A stretch of DNA of 64,000 nt from Advenella kashmirensis WT001 (GCF_000219915.2 NC_017964.1:1612001-1676000); one strand, 5' to 3'; positions 1 to 9,431 are shown, counted from the first letter of the stretch. Numbers and translations: made by a program. The notes: a model not told the origin generated them from the letters alone.

Positions 1-1
1 T

Positions 2-193
2 GACGGTGTCTGGCAGATGAACCCGCGCCTGACTCGGTTAGATATTGTGTGGACGGACGCAAACGAGGCGCCGTTGGAAATAGTTGGAGGACAAGGAGGG
101 CTTAAATTGATGATTGTCCAGTTTCCAGCAAATGCATGCGAGATTCCTCATCCTGCTCCTGAGCGTCCCCAAAACACGAAAATCAATGGGTGA
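2..193 (+). CDS. C-terminal end of a truncated protein, possibly cupin-like
   Basis: An open frame enters from the left edge and runs 63 codons to TGA at 191-193, so only the C-terminus of a longer gene is visible. The peptide reads as ordinary protein, with segments such as LEIVGGQGGLKLMIVQF and a proline-rich tail. The style (PLEI..G..GLKLMIVQFP) recalls the last strand of small cupin-type proteins, but that is an impression from a short fragment and the function is unassigned. It points the same way as the CoA-transferase genes downstream but is separated from them by about 630 bases, so operon membership is doubtful. The reading frame could be fortuitous. Confidence 0.4.
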   Translation, partial: DGVWQMNPRLTRLDIVWTDANEAPLEIVGGQGGLKLMIVQFPANACEIPHPAPERPQNTKING

Positions 194-825
194 GTAAATT
201 GACCGCGGTGCGACCTCCAATTGAAGGGTTCAGAATGGGCCGCTTAATTGCTGCGTCAAGAAGCATATTTACTTTGCTCAGCGCTTAGACGTTAGAGATC
301 AGATGGATCTCCAGGCCGGTGGGGTGAGCGATGCCGCAGTTTATTACAGTTGGCTTTATCTCTGCTGCGGTGCGTAGGAAGCACGGGCTCACCTGCTTCA
401 TGTGGCGTAATCCTGTGCGAAGCACATTCATTTTGCGCCATGAGAAACAGAGCAGCATCGGGTCGCGCTACGGAGATGTCGCCGTTGCTGTGAGCAACGC
501 TGAGTTAGAGGGCAAGAGGGGCTGAGGGGCGCAAGTACTGTTTGAAGTGCAGAGGCAGGGGAGATACCCAGTCTCCTATTCTACTCAGGATTTTGCAGGG
601 CGGGCGATATGGTGCTTTCGTAGTAGATGCCAGTTCCTGTGAGGGTGAGACGACCGTGTTATCGAAATCAGCAGGCTCTGAACAGGCTGGGCTGAGCATT
701 GGCCAATCAGCTCAATATCTGTGTACCGCGTCTGTAGATTTTATTGACCAAGTTGCTAAAAGCCTATATTCTTATATACGTATATGATTCGAAAATACGA
801 ACAAAGAGGAGATAGCTGTCGCATT
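194..825. other. Long non-coding gap with no recognisable gene
   Basis: About 630 bases lie between the truncated frame and the first CoA-transferase. Two short open frames (331-525 and 542-787, plus strand) have no ribosome binding site or family signature that I recognise. Composition is lower in GC than the nuo region. The stretch could hold a decayed gene and must hold the promoter for the CoA-transferase pair. A purine-rich AGAGGAG at about 805-811 precedes the likely start codon at 826. Confidence 0.4.
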
Positions 826-2015
826 ATGGTCGCAACAAACGAGAACGAATCCAAATTACCTCTTGCCGGTGTTGTCGTCCTTGACCTTACTTGGCTCCTT
901 CCTGGTCCGTTTTGCACGCATATCCTGAAGGAGCTTGGCGCGGAAGTCATCAAGGTCGAAAAGCCAGAGGGCGGAGACTATCTCCGCGATCTGTTGCCGG
1001 AAGCCTACATGCTTATCAACCGAGGGAAAAAGAGCATTGCCATTGACCTAAAGACGCAACACGGTCGGAACGAGTTCGAATATCTGGTCAGGGAATGCGA
1101 CGTTATAGTTGAATCGTTCCGCCCAGGAGTTGCTCAACGGCTGGAGGTGGACTATGACCGTCTTTCGTCCCACAATCCTCATTGATTTATCTATCTATCT
1201 CGGGGTACGGGCAAACAGGGCCTCTTGCTTCAGTTGCGGGGCACGACATTAATTATCTCGCGCTCGCAGGTGCACTCTCCATACCTGCTCATTGGGGAGA
1301 GTCGCCTCGACGCAGTGGGTTACCCATGGCAGATCTCGCGGCCAGTCTTTACGGAGCCATCAATGTGGTCGCCGCCCTTAGAACCAGGGACGTCAACGGG
1401 AATGGGGAATATATCGACCTATCGATTGCTGAGTCCGTACTGCACTGGACCCAGGTGCGATTCGCAGACCACGCAGAATCTTGTGATGGTACCTATGGCT
1501 GGAACCATGTATGGCCAGGCAATGACGTATTCACTACGAAAGATCGGCGGCACCTGGCCCTGGGAATTGTCGAGGAAAAATTCTGGAAGAATTTTGGAGC
1601 AGCTGCGCAATGGCGCGAGGCAGCTTCAATGGCAGAAACCTTTGAACGCGCGAGATGCGAACAGTCGCGTCAAATAGCGGGCAATCTCCTGCGTGAACAG
1701 GTGAGCGCACGAATAGCCGAACACGATATTCAACATTGGCTGCACGTGCTTGCACAGCATGACGTGCCGCATTCAATCGTAAATGATAAAACTGGCGTCT
1801 TTCGGGAGCCGCACTTCCAGAGCCGAGATGCCTGGGAAGAAATCCCTGGGCAGAATCAATCATCCATTAAAGCCGTAAACCTACCGGGGAACGTTTTTCA
1901 CGGTGCCAGAGGAAGCGCTCCTCGTCTCGACGAGCATGGGAGCCTGCTGCGAGCCCGGTTTCCAAATGACCTGCGAGAGCAGACGAACCTGTCCGATAAA
2001 GGCAGTTTGACATGA
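826..2015 (+). CDS. CaiB/BaiF (class III) CoA-transferase, first of a pair, frame broken once
   Basis: This is a family III CoA-transferase, which moves CoA between carboxylic acids in the cytosol. The N-terminus (GVVVLDLTWLLPGPFCTHIL, then LGAEVIKVEKPEGGD) is the family's Rossmann-like opening. The predicted catalytic aspartate lies in PMADLAASLYG, encoded near 1325. The frame breaks at about 1177-1180, where HNP should run on into LIYLSISGYGQTGPLA. Adding one C or T restores a protein of about 396 residues, the normal family length. The start at 826 is chosen over an in-frame ATG at 784 because the purine-rich AGAGGAG lies between them. The gene overlaps the next one by 4 bases (ATGA), so the two are translationally coupled. 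Two adjacent class III genes suggest a heteromeric enzyme or two related acyl-CoA steps. The substrate cannot be read from sequence. Confidence 0.85.
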
Positions 2016-3216
2016 GCCCGCTTGATGACGTGACCGTAATTGATTTCACCAAGTTCATCGCGGGACCGCTATGCACCCAATATTTGGGAGATATGGGAGC
2101 GAACGTGATCAAGATCGAAGATTGTGACCGCGGGGATGATCTAAGGGGTATGCCGCCATTCATTGGTGGCGACGGAGCCATGTTTTATGGGATGAATCGC
2201 AACAAACGAAGCTTGGCACTCAATCTGAAGTCCTCACAGGGGCGTGATGTCGCTAGACAGTTAATCTGCAAGGCAGACGTGTTGATAGAGAGTTTCGGGA
2301 CTGGGGTGGCAAATCGGCTGGGAATTGGTCCGGAAGATATGCGAAAACTCAATCCGCGTCTTGTGTACTGCAGCATATCCGGATTTGGCAGGACTGGACC
2401 GAAAGGAGAACGGCCCGGATACGAACTCATGATGCAAGCGCACTCTGGTCTGATGTTGACAACGGGTGAACCTGGCAGTGGCCCATTGCGCATTGGCTTC
2501 TCGCCTTTGGACCAGACCACAGGTATTCATGCTGTTAGTGCAATTCTCGGAGGACTGCGTTTACGCGATAGGACTGGTGATGGCACGTTCGTTGAAGTAT
2601 CCCTATTGGAAACTGCGATGGGATTTATGGCTTGGCATGCACAGACCTATTGGATGACCGGAGAAAGCCCGACACCGCCGGGGTCGGGACATGAATCACT
2701 ATGCCCTTATCAGGCATTCAAGGCAAAGGATGGATTTCTATTGCTTGCTATTGGCAGCGATGGCCTTTGGCGCAAATTTTGTGATGCTGTTGGCATGCCA
2801 CACCTGGGCACATCTTCAAAATTTTCACAAATGCCGCGCGTGTAGACAATCGGCGCGACACGCTGGACGTTGTTCAGGACATTATTTCTGAAAAAACAAT
2901 AGAAGAGTGGACTCGCATTTTTGTTGTGGCAGGCGTCCCGTCGTCCCCCATTAACAACCTCGATACCGCCCTGGAGGATCCACAACTGGCAGCGCGGCAT
3001 GTTGTCATGACATATGAACATCCAGTTGGGGGGACGATGAAAACAATGGCCCATCCGGTTCTCTTTGAGGGAACGTCGCGTGGTGTAAGGCTTCCCCCTC
3101 CCATGCATGGTGAACATAGTCGAGAAATTCTCAAGGACAGACTTGACATAACAGACGAAGCCATCGATGAGCTCATTCGTACCGGCTGTCTAAAGGCAGA
3201 TTCCATGAGAAAGTGA
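2012..3216 (+). CDS. CaiB/BaiF (class III) CoA-transferase, second of a pair, frame broken once
   Basis: A second family III CoA-transferase starts on ATGA inside the stop of the first. It opens with VTVIDFTKFIAGPLCTQYLG and MGANVIKIE. The candidate catalytic aspartate is in GFSPLDQTTGIHA near 2510. The frame breaks at about 2827 after SSKFS. One added A gives TNAARVDNRRDTLD and joins the C-terminal part that ends at 3216, making about 401 residues. The C-terminal PHLG-like and PSSPINNL segments match the closing part of the family. Followed about 100 bases later by a Bug receptor gene, it is probably part of an uptake-and-activation cluster for a carboxylate. The two copies are clearly divergent, so this is not a recent duplication. 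Confidence 0.85.
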
Positions 3217-3317
3217 ATGAACGCACAAAAACCTATACGGGAAAACACAGATTGAATAACCGATATTTACAATGGACCGCGACGAACGAAGCGGCCACTT
3301 TGTGGTAGGAGAGAACC

Positions 3318-4280
3318 ATGTTTCGTTTTGCAGCACGAGTTGTCAAGTGTTTAACACTCACGACGGCAGTATTTATTTGTCCCGCTATTTCAGCGCAAGA
3401 ATACCCTGCTAAGCCCGTCACCCTCGTAGTCCCATTTGCTCCAGGAAGTCTTAGCGATGTTACTGCTCGCCTGTATGCTCAGGAGCTTTCCAACAAATTG
3501 GGGCAGCCTTTCATTGTTCACAATCGACCGGGGGTCGCTGGAATTCGACATGTAAAAACATCGGCTCCTGACGGATTGACTTTACTGTGGCATTCAAGCG
3601 CTGCCACGAGTACTCAGGCAATTCTTTCTGATCCGGGCTTTGACATACGCAAGGATTTCATTGCAGTGACAACAACCCTGGAGGCTCCACTGGCAGTTTT
3701 TGCTGCAAAGAATAATGGCTTTACCACCATTAAGGATGTCATTGAGTACGCGAAGAAGAACCCGGGGAAGTTGAACTTTGGCTCGGCTGGTGTCGGAACA
3801 GTGACCCATCTCAATATGGAGCTTGTCATGGAGCGCGCGGGCATAAAGATGGTTCACGTTGCGTACAAAGGAGGATCCCCGGCCGCAACCGCTTTAATGG
3901 CTGGCGAGATCGATCTTCTGATCTATGATCCTGCTTTCAGAACGACGCTAAACGATAAAGCCCAGCTGTTGGCGATTCTTTCGGCGCAGCGATGGCCTGC
4001 CTATGCCGACGTACCCACCATCGAAGAAGGTGGTGGTCCCAAAGTTGATGCTGCAGTCTGGAACGGTATTTTTGCCCCGGCGGGAACCCCCGACGCTGTT
4101 ATTTCAAAACTGAACGAAGCAATTAAAGAGGCTGCACACGCGCCTGCGGTGATCAATTACATGAAACTGAACGGCTACATACCCTCCTGGAGAACGCGGG
4201 AGCAATTTGATAACGAGGTCAAGGCAGAAGTAGCCCACTGGCAAGAGTTGGTTCGAAGGGCTCACGTACCCATACGGTGA
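3318..4280 (+). CDS. Bug-family (TctC-like) periplasmic solute receptor
   Basis: The product is a 320-residue tripartite tricarboxylate transporter receptor of the Bug family, which is greatly expanded in Bordetella relatives. A signal peptide ends about residue 26 (AISA before QEYPAKPV). The family hallmarks follow: YPAKPVTLVVPFAPGS near the mature N-terminus, then LGQPFIVHNRPG, NFGSAGVGTVTHL and VHVAYKGGSPAATALMAGEID. These proteins bind small carboxylates in the periplasm, often with no membrane partner encoded nearby, and none is seen here. AGGAGA at 3308-3313 precedes the ATG at 3318. Position directly after two CoA-transferase genes suggests that it captures the acid they activate, which is an inference from context only. 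Confidence 0.9.
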   Translation: MFRFAARVVKCLTLTTAVFICPAISAQEYPAKPVTLVVPFAPGSLSDVTARLYAQELSNKLGQPFIVHNRPGVAGIRHVKTSAPDGLTLLWHSSAATSTQAILSDPGFDIRKDFIAVTTTLEAPLAVFAAKNNGFTTIKDVIEYAKKNPGKLNFGSAGVGTVTHLNMELVMERAGIKMVHVAYKGGSPAATALMAGEIDLLIYDPAFRTTLNDKAQLLAILSAQRWPAYADVPTIEEGGGPKVDAAVWNGIFAPAGTPDAVISKLNEAIKEAAHAPAVINYMKLNGYIPSWRTREQFDNEVKAEVAHWQELVRRAHVPIR

Positions 4281-4568
4281 GCAAAGTTCTGCTGGTCTGA
4301 CATTCAGATTGGTTAGATTGTCTGAAGAGTATTAGTGTGCTTATCAAAGGTAGTTCACTGACTAGTTGCCTGGGAACTTTGTAGTAACGGCGTACCTGCA
4401 ACGCGATCATTAAGCAATGGACGAGCCATCATTATGTGGCACTCCTGCGATGCTTTTGCTCTGCACAGCCTCAAGACCCTGATGTCTGATTTTTCTGGCC
4501 CATATCCTGTGGCATCAAACTAAAACGATTTATAAAAAACTAGAATTTTTAACGAGGAGACACAATAA

Positions 4569-5774
4569 ATGAAAAAAACTTTACTGACGGCAGCTCTGGT
4601 TACCGGTTTATCTGGTATCGCACAAGCTAAGTCTACTGTAACGCTTTATGGCTTAGTGGACGCCGGTATTGGCTACCAGCAAACTAAAGTGACACAAGGT
4701 GATGCCTATACTAAGACACGCGTTGTCGGGCTTATCAACGGTGTTAAAAACGGTAACCGCTGGGGCTTTAAAGGTGCTGAAGATTTGGGTAACGGTACAA
4801 GTGCAATATTTCAATTGGAAAGCGGCTTTGATATGGGTAATGGTCGTTCATCACTCGGTGGCCGCTTGTTCGGTCGTCAGGCCTACGTGGGTTTGAAAGG
4901 CGACGGCTGGGGTGCTCTGACATTGGGGCGTCAGTACAATCTGGCCGCTGATATCGTGGCGCCAATTGACCCCTTTGGTGCGGGATTCCTGCAAGCCGGC
5001 GTTCTTGGCGGTGCTTTCGGTGCATCGACTTTTGCCCGTATGGACAACTCTATCAAATACGTAACACCTGATTTCAGTGGATTCAAACTGGGTGTTGCCT
5101 ATGGCGGAAAAAACACCAAGACCACTAACAGCGACGACTTCAATGATTTTGAAGAGCGCGATACGTCTCACTGGATATCTTTCGGTGCCGGGTATAGCAG
5201 TGGGCCGATCACAGTTGGTGCTTCTTATGATCGCTTCCTTACGGATTTCCGTGATACGGATAGTGATATTAAGGGCACCACGCATATGTGGAACCTGTTT
5301 GGATCCTATGACCTGGATGTCGTGAAATTGTTTCTGGGTTATGGTCAGGTACGTGGCGCGATGTCCAATGACATTATTGTGCGAAATGGAGCCGGCAATA
5401 CGGGCCTGAATGCCGTCCTCAATGGTTTCACCACAGTAACCAATCCCAATAGTTCTGCTGTTGGCATGAATTACGCGCAGACCAACGGATATCGTCAACA
5501 AGCCTGGATGGCTGGTCTATCGATGCCTGTTAGTGACCAAGCCAAGGTTCTATTTTCTTATCAAGGAAGTGCAACCAAGAACACTGGTGATGCTTTTGAT
5601 GGTGTCAAGGGAAAGCTGCATATCTTGAGCTTGGGATATTTGCATAACCTGTCCAAACGCACAAGCTTATATGCCATTGCAACATACGGCACAGGCAGGC
5701 TTAAATTTGGTAATAGAGACAACATAAAACTGAAGTCGACGCTGGTTGGTGTCGGTATGCAACACAGGTTCTAA
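4569..5774 (+). CDS. Trimeric outer-membrane porin (Gram-negative porin 4 type), copy 1
   Basis: This is a 401-residue general porin of the betaproteobacterial OmpC-like class. A signal peptide ends about residue 20 (GIAQA before KSTVTLYG). The start SVTLYGLVDAGIGY-type strand, alternating aromatic strands throughout and the terminal GVGMQHRF with final phenylalanine are the outer-membrane beta-barrel signature. ACGAGGAGA at 4552-4560 is a good ribosome binding site. It is a close paralogue of the porin at 17262: the first 100 residues and the C-terminus are nearly the same while surface-loop regions differ. Codon use is less biased than in the second copy, suggesting lower expression. It stands alone, and inverted repeats follow its stop. 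Confidence 0.95.
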   Translation: MKKTLLTAALVTGLSGIAQAKSTVTLYGLVDAGIGYQQTKVTQGDAYTKTRVVGLINGVKNGNRWGFKGAEDLGNGTSAIFQLESGFDMGNGRSSLGGRLFGRQAYVGLKGDGWGALTLGRQYNLAADIVAPIDPFGAGFLQAGVLGGAFGASTFARMDNSIKYVTPDFSGFKLGVAYGGKNTKTTNSDDFNDFEERDTSHWISFGAGYSSGPITVGASYDRFLTDFRDTDSDIKGTTHMWNLFGSYDLDVVKLFLGYGQVRGAMSNDIIVRNGAGNTGLNAVLNGFTTVTNPNSSAVGMNYAQTNGYRQQAWMAGLSMPVSDQAKVLFSYQGSATKNTGDAFDGVKGKLHILSLGYLHNLSKRTSLYAIATYGTGRLKFGNRDNIKLKSTLVGVGMQHRF

Positions 5775-5783
5775 AGGGGTATA

Positions 5784-5826
5784 TATCGCTAAGCGATAGA
5801 GTAGTTCGCGACATGTTCGCGAACTA
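5784..5826 (+). repeat. Two inverted repeats just after porin 1
   Basis: A short palindrome (ATCGCT, one base, AGCGAT at 5784-5796) is followed by a 10-base perfect stem, TAGTTCGCGA at 5802-5811 and TCGCGAACTA at 5817-5826, with a five-base loop. Runs of alternating TA flank both sides. No U-tract follows directly, so this is not a classical intrinsic terminator. It may protect the porin mRNA 3' end or stop transcription with Rho. Confidence 0.6.
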
Positions 5827-5981
5827 TATATATTCCCGAAGAAAAAATCGGGGATTTGCTTTTACCTATAGGCGATTACGCAAAGGAAGAAGCGGATCTG
5901 GGTCTTCAGCCAGTGAACTACTCATAAATTACATGCCATGACTCGCTCAGATCAGGGCCTTAGGAAAAGTCCCACAGCAAT

Positions 5982-6018
5982 AAAAAAGCCGCTTAAAGAA
6001 TTTGGCTCTTTAAACGAC
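5982..6018 (-). terminator. Intrinsic terminator of the tRNA-Pro gene
   Basis: Read on the minus strand, GTCGTTTAAAGA and TCTTTAAGCGGC pair around a seven-base loop and run into six T. It lies about 30 bases beyond the 3' end of the tRNA-Pro gene. Confidence 0.7.
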
Positions 6019-6047
6019 TTAAGTATTTGATTTCACTATATTTTTTG

Positions 6048-6124
<77 letters not shown>

Positions 6125-6217
6125 ACGTATTCACTAAATCAGCGAAGAAAAGGATATTAACATAAACTACGATTTAATGACAAGTGGGGTGTGCTTTAAA
6201 GTCTACACTTTTACCCA

Positions 6218-6616
6218 TTAGCGTCCCTGATTGTTGCGCAATTGCTCCAGTTTACGGCTGGCGCCTTCCATGCCGCGCTGAGTCCGACGGTATGAAGAGG
6301 CGCTCGGCCGGTCGTTATCTCGTCGGTTCCAGTTGCTGCGATCGTGATCGCGGCGGTCACGCCAATCATTTCTGTCGCGGCGGCGTTCCGCATCGCGACG
6401 TGCTTCCTGGCGCCGTTCCCAATCGCGTCGGTCGCTGCGCCGATAGTCTGTATTCCGGTAACCGCTGCGATAGCCGCTTCCATAGTAGCTGGAGCCATAG
6501 CCTCCGCCGTAACCATCATAACGATCAGAATAACGCCCGTAACCGTCGCCAGCGTAGCCGACACAGCCGCTCAGGGCACCTAGTGCTACCAAAAACATGA
6601 CCAATATTTTTCTCAT
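6218..6616 (-). CDS. Small Tyr/Arg/Asp-rich lipoprotein of unknown function
   Basis: The product is a predicted 132-residue lipoprotein. The N-terminus MRKILVMFLVALGALSGC is a lipoprotein signal with the lipobox LSGC, so the mature protein begins at Cys18. The rest is low complexity: a Gly/Tyr-rich stretch (YGGGYGSSYYGSGYRSGYR) followed by an Arg/Asp-rich stretch (ERRQEARRDAERRRDRNDW). No domain is recognised. The chosen ATG at 6616 has GGAGG about 6-10 bases upstream. A longer frame starts at 6682 but would place the signal peptide internally. It is monocistronic. The arginine-aspartate repeats suggest a disordered, charge-rich protein at the envelope. Confidence 0.7.
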   Translation of the reverse strand: MRKILVMFLVALGALSGCVGYAGDGYGRYSDRYDGYGGGYGSSYYGSGYRSGYRNTDYRRSDRRDWERRQEARRDAERRRDRNDWRDRRDHDRSNWNRRDNDRPSASSYRRTQRGMEGASRKLEQLRNNQGR

Positions 6617-7243
6617 ATCGACCTCCAGATTTGAAATTCTTGTTTCTATTGCTATGCAAAAGCATATATCCCATTTATTCACATGTAAACGAGGATACTG
6701 TCACGCTAATTATCGTTCTTATTGTGTGTCCAATGTGTTTCTGAAATACGACAGATGCAAGGTATGGAACTCAGTCTGTTACAAATAACGCTATCTATAT
6801 GTAGGCTGTTGATATATAAGATAATAATCTGTAATGAATCGAAATGTTTGCCATCCGAAAAAATAGGTCCTCGTTGTCATTGTGGTGTCGGTCGGATTCT
6901 TGTGTTCATCTTGTCATCAGGGTATTGTCCCGCCTGGCCTAGCGCATCGGTCGACAGCCCTGAATGGATTCTTTTGCTGCTTGTTTTTGGCAATATTTGC
7001 GAAGCATGGAAGCCGGGTATGGATACCGCGCGCCACCATATCGCCTAACCTAATGGGACGAGTAGCGTTATAAAATAGCGCAATAAGCCGCTTGTTGCCT
7101 CTGCTCAAAATGCGTTGCGAAGGGACAGGGTGTCGCATTGATGTCACGAATAAGTGATGCAATGATTGGTTTGTGAGATTTTTCCGCTGAGTGTGTAGAC
7201 GCCTGTAAATCAGATGTGCTATATTCTCGTTTCTCCAGTTCAC
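6617..7243. other. Intergenic stretch between lipoprotein and tRNA genes
   Basis: No gene is supported in these 627 bases. The left part, AT-rich, should hold the leftward promoter of the lipoprotein. The right end carries a plausible promoter for the tRNA pair. Open frames of 60-108 codons here lack ribosome binding sites and family signatures. Confidence 0.5.
7196..7225 (+). promoter_or_regulatory. Possible sigma-70 promoter for tRNA-Leu/tRNA-Ser
   Basis: TAGACG (7196-7201) and TATATT (7220-7225) are separated by 18 bases and end 18 bases before the tRNA-Leu gene. The -35 match is weak, so this is a suggestion. Confidence 0.3.
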
Positions 7244-7331
7244 GCACTCGTGGTGAAATAGGTAGACACAAGAGACTTAAAATCTCTCGGGCATTGCGCC
7301 CGTGCCGGTTCGATTCCGGCCGAGTGCACCA
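7244..7331 (+). tRNA. tRNA-Leu (anticodon TAA)
   Basis: This is an 88-base class II tRNA with a long variable arm. Acceptor GCACTCG pairs with CGAGTGC. The anticodon loop contains TTAAAA with anticodon TAA. GGTTCGATTCC forms the T arm and the CCA end is encoded. It sits 21 bases before tRNA-Ser, probably in the same transcript. Confidence 0.95.
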
Positions 7332-7352
7332 GAGATGGGTCTCGCATCAACA

Positions 7353-7442
7353 GGAAGCTTGGCAGAGCGGTTGAATGCACCGGTCTTGAAAACCGGCGAA
7401 GGGTTAAACCTTCCGTGAGTTCGAATCTCACAGCTTCCGCCA
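7353..7442 (+). tRNA. tRNA-Ser (anticodon TGA)
   Basis: This is a 90-base class II tRNA. Acceptor GGAAGCT pairs with AGCTTCC, with discriminator G as usual for serine. Anticodon arm ACCGG-TCTTGAAAA-CCGG gives anticodon TGA. The variable arm is long and CCA is encoded. Confidence 0.95.
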
Positions 7443-7476
7443 AAATTCATATGCCCAAGCAGGGCATAGTAAAAAT

Positions 7477-7509
7477 ACCCCGTTAATTCATTGAATTGCG
7501 GGGTTTTTT
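7477..7509 (+). terminator. Intrinsic terminator after the tRNA-Leu/tRNA-Ser pair
   Basis: CCCCG and CGGGG bracket an AATTC/GAATT inner stem and are followed by six T, 35 bases after the tRNA-Ser 3' end. The stretch from here to the MFS gene at 7779 shows no further gene. Confidence 0.8.
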
Positions 7510-7778
7510 ATTGCCTTGTTCATGGCCGGGTATGGTTTTGCTGTGCAATCAATTATCCAATACAAGTGGCCGGCCGCAACCGGATTGGGCGCTACGTCGA
7601 TTTTTCCGGTACTGACTGGGTATTGTGCGATGCTGCCTCTAATGACTTAGAATAATACGTTAATAACCAGAAATAATAACCAGCGCTGTCAGTCGGGTCA
7701 TTTTGGTGATGCGTGGCATTTCGCAGTAAGGTATGGATCTGGTCCCGATATCAAATTGCATAACCCAATACGATTGAC

Positions 7779-9020
7779 ATGAAACCCAGCAACGCCGCCA
7801 CTGATGATTCTTCTTTAATACTCCCTGAAAACGTCCAGCGGGGAAATATCTGGCGTTTGTCCACTGCGCAGGCGCTGGCCGGCGCCAACTCGGTCGTGGT
7901 TTATGCTACCGGGTCTATTGTGGGCGAGAATCTGGCTCCAACGCCAATGCTGGCGACGCTGCCTATTTCCATTTTTGTGGTGGGCATGGCTGCCTGTATC
8001 CTGCCGGTGGGCAAAATTGCCCAGCGTCATGGGCGGCGTGCCGCTTTTCTGGTGGGAACTGGCGCTGGGGTTCTGACCGGCCTGCTGGCGATGGTTGCAG
8101 TGATCCAGGCCTGGTTCTGGTTGTTTTGTCTGGCTACATTCTTTGGTGGCAGCTATGCAGCGGTCGTATTGACGTTTCGTTTTGCTGCGGCTGATGGGGT
8201 GGAAAAGGCCAGGCGCGCGCGGGCCCTGTCTCTTGTCATGGCCGGTGGGGTCGTGGCTGGCGTCATCGGTCCGCAGTTGGTGACCTGGACCATGGACATG
8301 TGGGTCCCTTATAAATTTGCCGCGACTTTCCTGGTACAGGCCGTAGTGGCTGCGTTATCGGCGGTGCTGCTATTGGGGGTGCGCCTGCCTGCGCCTACGG
8401 TAACCGAACAGACCGGCGGGCGGCCGCTATCTGTCATTGCGTCGCAACCGCGATTCATCGCAGCGGCGATCAGTGGGGCAGTCGCCTATATGTTGATGAA
8501 TTTTTTGATGACCTCTGCGCCGCTGGCCATGCATATCAGTGGCCACTCACAGGAGTCAGCCAATCTGGGCCTGCAGTGGCACGTGATCGCGATGTACGCG
8601 CCCAGTTTCTTTACCGGTAATCTTATTTCCCGCTTCGGGGCCGGTCGTGTGGCAGCAGTAGGCTTGTTGCTGACCGGGCTATCTGCGATTGTGGGGCTGG
8701 GCGGTATTGATGTGGCCCACTTTTGGGGGTCTCTGATCCTGCTTGGGGTGGGCTGGAATTTCGGCTTTCTGGGCGCTTCTGCGCTGGTGCTTGAGTGTCA
8801 CCGGCCCGAAGAGAAAACCCGCGTACAATCGCTCAATGATTTCATTGTTTTTGGTCTGATGGCTGCGGGGTCTTTTTCGTCCGGCGGGCTGCTTAGCGTT
8901 TATGGATGGAATACGGTATTGTGGGTGTCCTTTATTCCGCTGGTGCTTGCAGTTGTCACGCTGGCGCTGGCCAGGCGAAAAAGGGCGCCTGTGCTCTCGG
9001 TTCAGGAAGAGAGTCGGTAG
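7779..9020 (+). CDS. Major facilitator superfamily transporter
   Basis: The product is a 413-residue inner-membrane protein with about 12 hydrophobic segments in two halves split by a hydrophilic linker near residues 205-220, as in the major facilitator superfamily. The loop between the second and third helices carries GKIAQRHGRRAAFL (from about residue 78), the expected basic MFS motif. LVMAGGVVAGVIGPQL near residue 155 resembles the helix-5 motif of proton-driven drug exporters, so export is somewhat more likely than uptake. The substrate is not identifiable. No strong Shine-Dalgarno is seen before the ATG at 7779, and a start at a later codon is possible. It is monocistronic. Confidence 0.85.
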   Translation: MKPSNAATDDSSLILPENVQRGNIWRLSTAQALAGANSVVVYATGSIVGENLAPTPMLATLPISIFVVGMAACILPVGKIAQRHGRRAAFLVGTGAGVLTGLLAMVAVIQAWFWLFCLATFFGGSYAAVVLTFRFAAADGVEKARRARALSLVMAGGVVAGVIGPQLVTWTMDMWVPYKFAATFLVQAVVAALSAVLLLGVRLPAPTVTEQTGGRPLSVIASQPRFIAAAISGAVAYMLMNFLMTSAPLAMHISGHSQESANLGLQWHVIAMYAPSFFTGNLISRFGAGRVAAVGLLLTGLSAIVGLGGIDVAHFWGSLILLGVGWNFGFLGASALVLECHRPEEKTRVQSLNDFIVFGLMAAGSFSSGGLLSVYGWNTVLWVSFIPLVLAVVTLALARRKRAPVLSVQEESR

Positions 9021-9431
9021 CGCGCAAAGCAGAGCCGCGCTAACCAAGAGTTGGTAGATGATGTCCATTAACGGAAGCTGGTTGATCAATTCGGTCTCGC
9101 TGCGCGGGTATGCTAAACTTGCCCGCAATTCAAATGTGATTGACCCAGAAATTGCTGGCACCCTGGCAATATAGCTTTCTATTATTCTTCCAATAATCAG
9201 ACCCATGTAATTGGATTCTCTATCAGCAGATCTCTTCTGCTCGCGCTAATGTATAGCTGAAGCAGCATGGCAACATGCCGCCTTCTGCTGTCGTCTTTTT
9301 CCGTATTCAACATCTGGTTTTCCGCCGCTTCACATGGAACTTCATCGCCCGAGAGGCGATGACAACCGACGCGCCCAGGCACTTGCGCGTGGGTAGTCCA
9401 TGATTGATGGGCATTAAGGGCAGCCGATTAA
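9021..9431. other. 411-base leader region before the SulP gene
   Basis: No coding gene is supported. The minus-strand frames here (to 9206 and 9382) have no family signature. The stretch contains several local inverted repeats, such as GCATGGCAACATGC near 9266-9279 and CATCGCCCGAGAGGCGATG near 9343-9361. It could be a structured 5' leader, or simply promoter plus spacer. Confidence 0.4.

Noticed and set aside
331..787. Two short plus-strand frames before the CoA-transferases
   Set aside because: Neither resembles a known family or has a translation start signal. They were considered as gene remnants but no parent gene could be named.
1..6000. Genomic island boundary at the tRNA-Pro gene
   Set aside because: The AT-richer left segment ends near a tRNA, but no integrase, no direct repeat of the tRNA 3' end and no mobility gene were seen.
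9085..9096. TTGATCAA palindrome before the SulP gene as a possible FNR site
   Set aside because: The four-base spacer required between FNR half-sites is missing.
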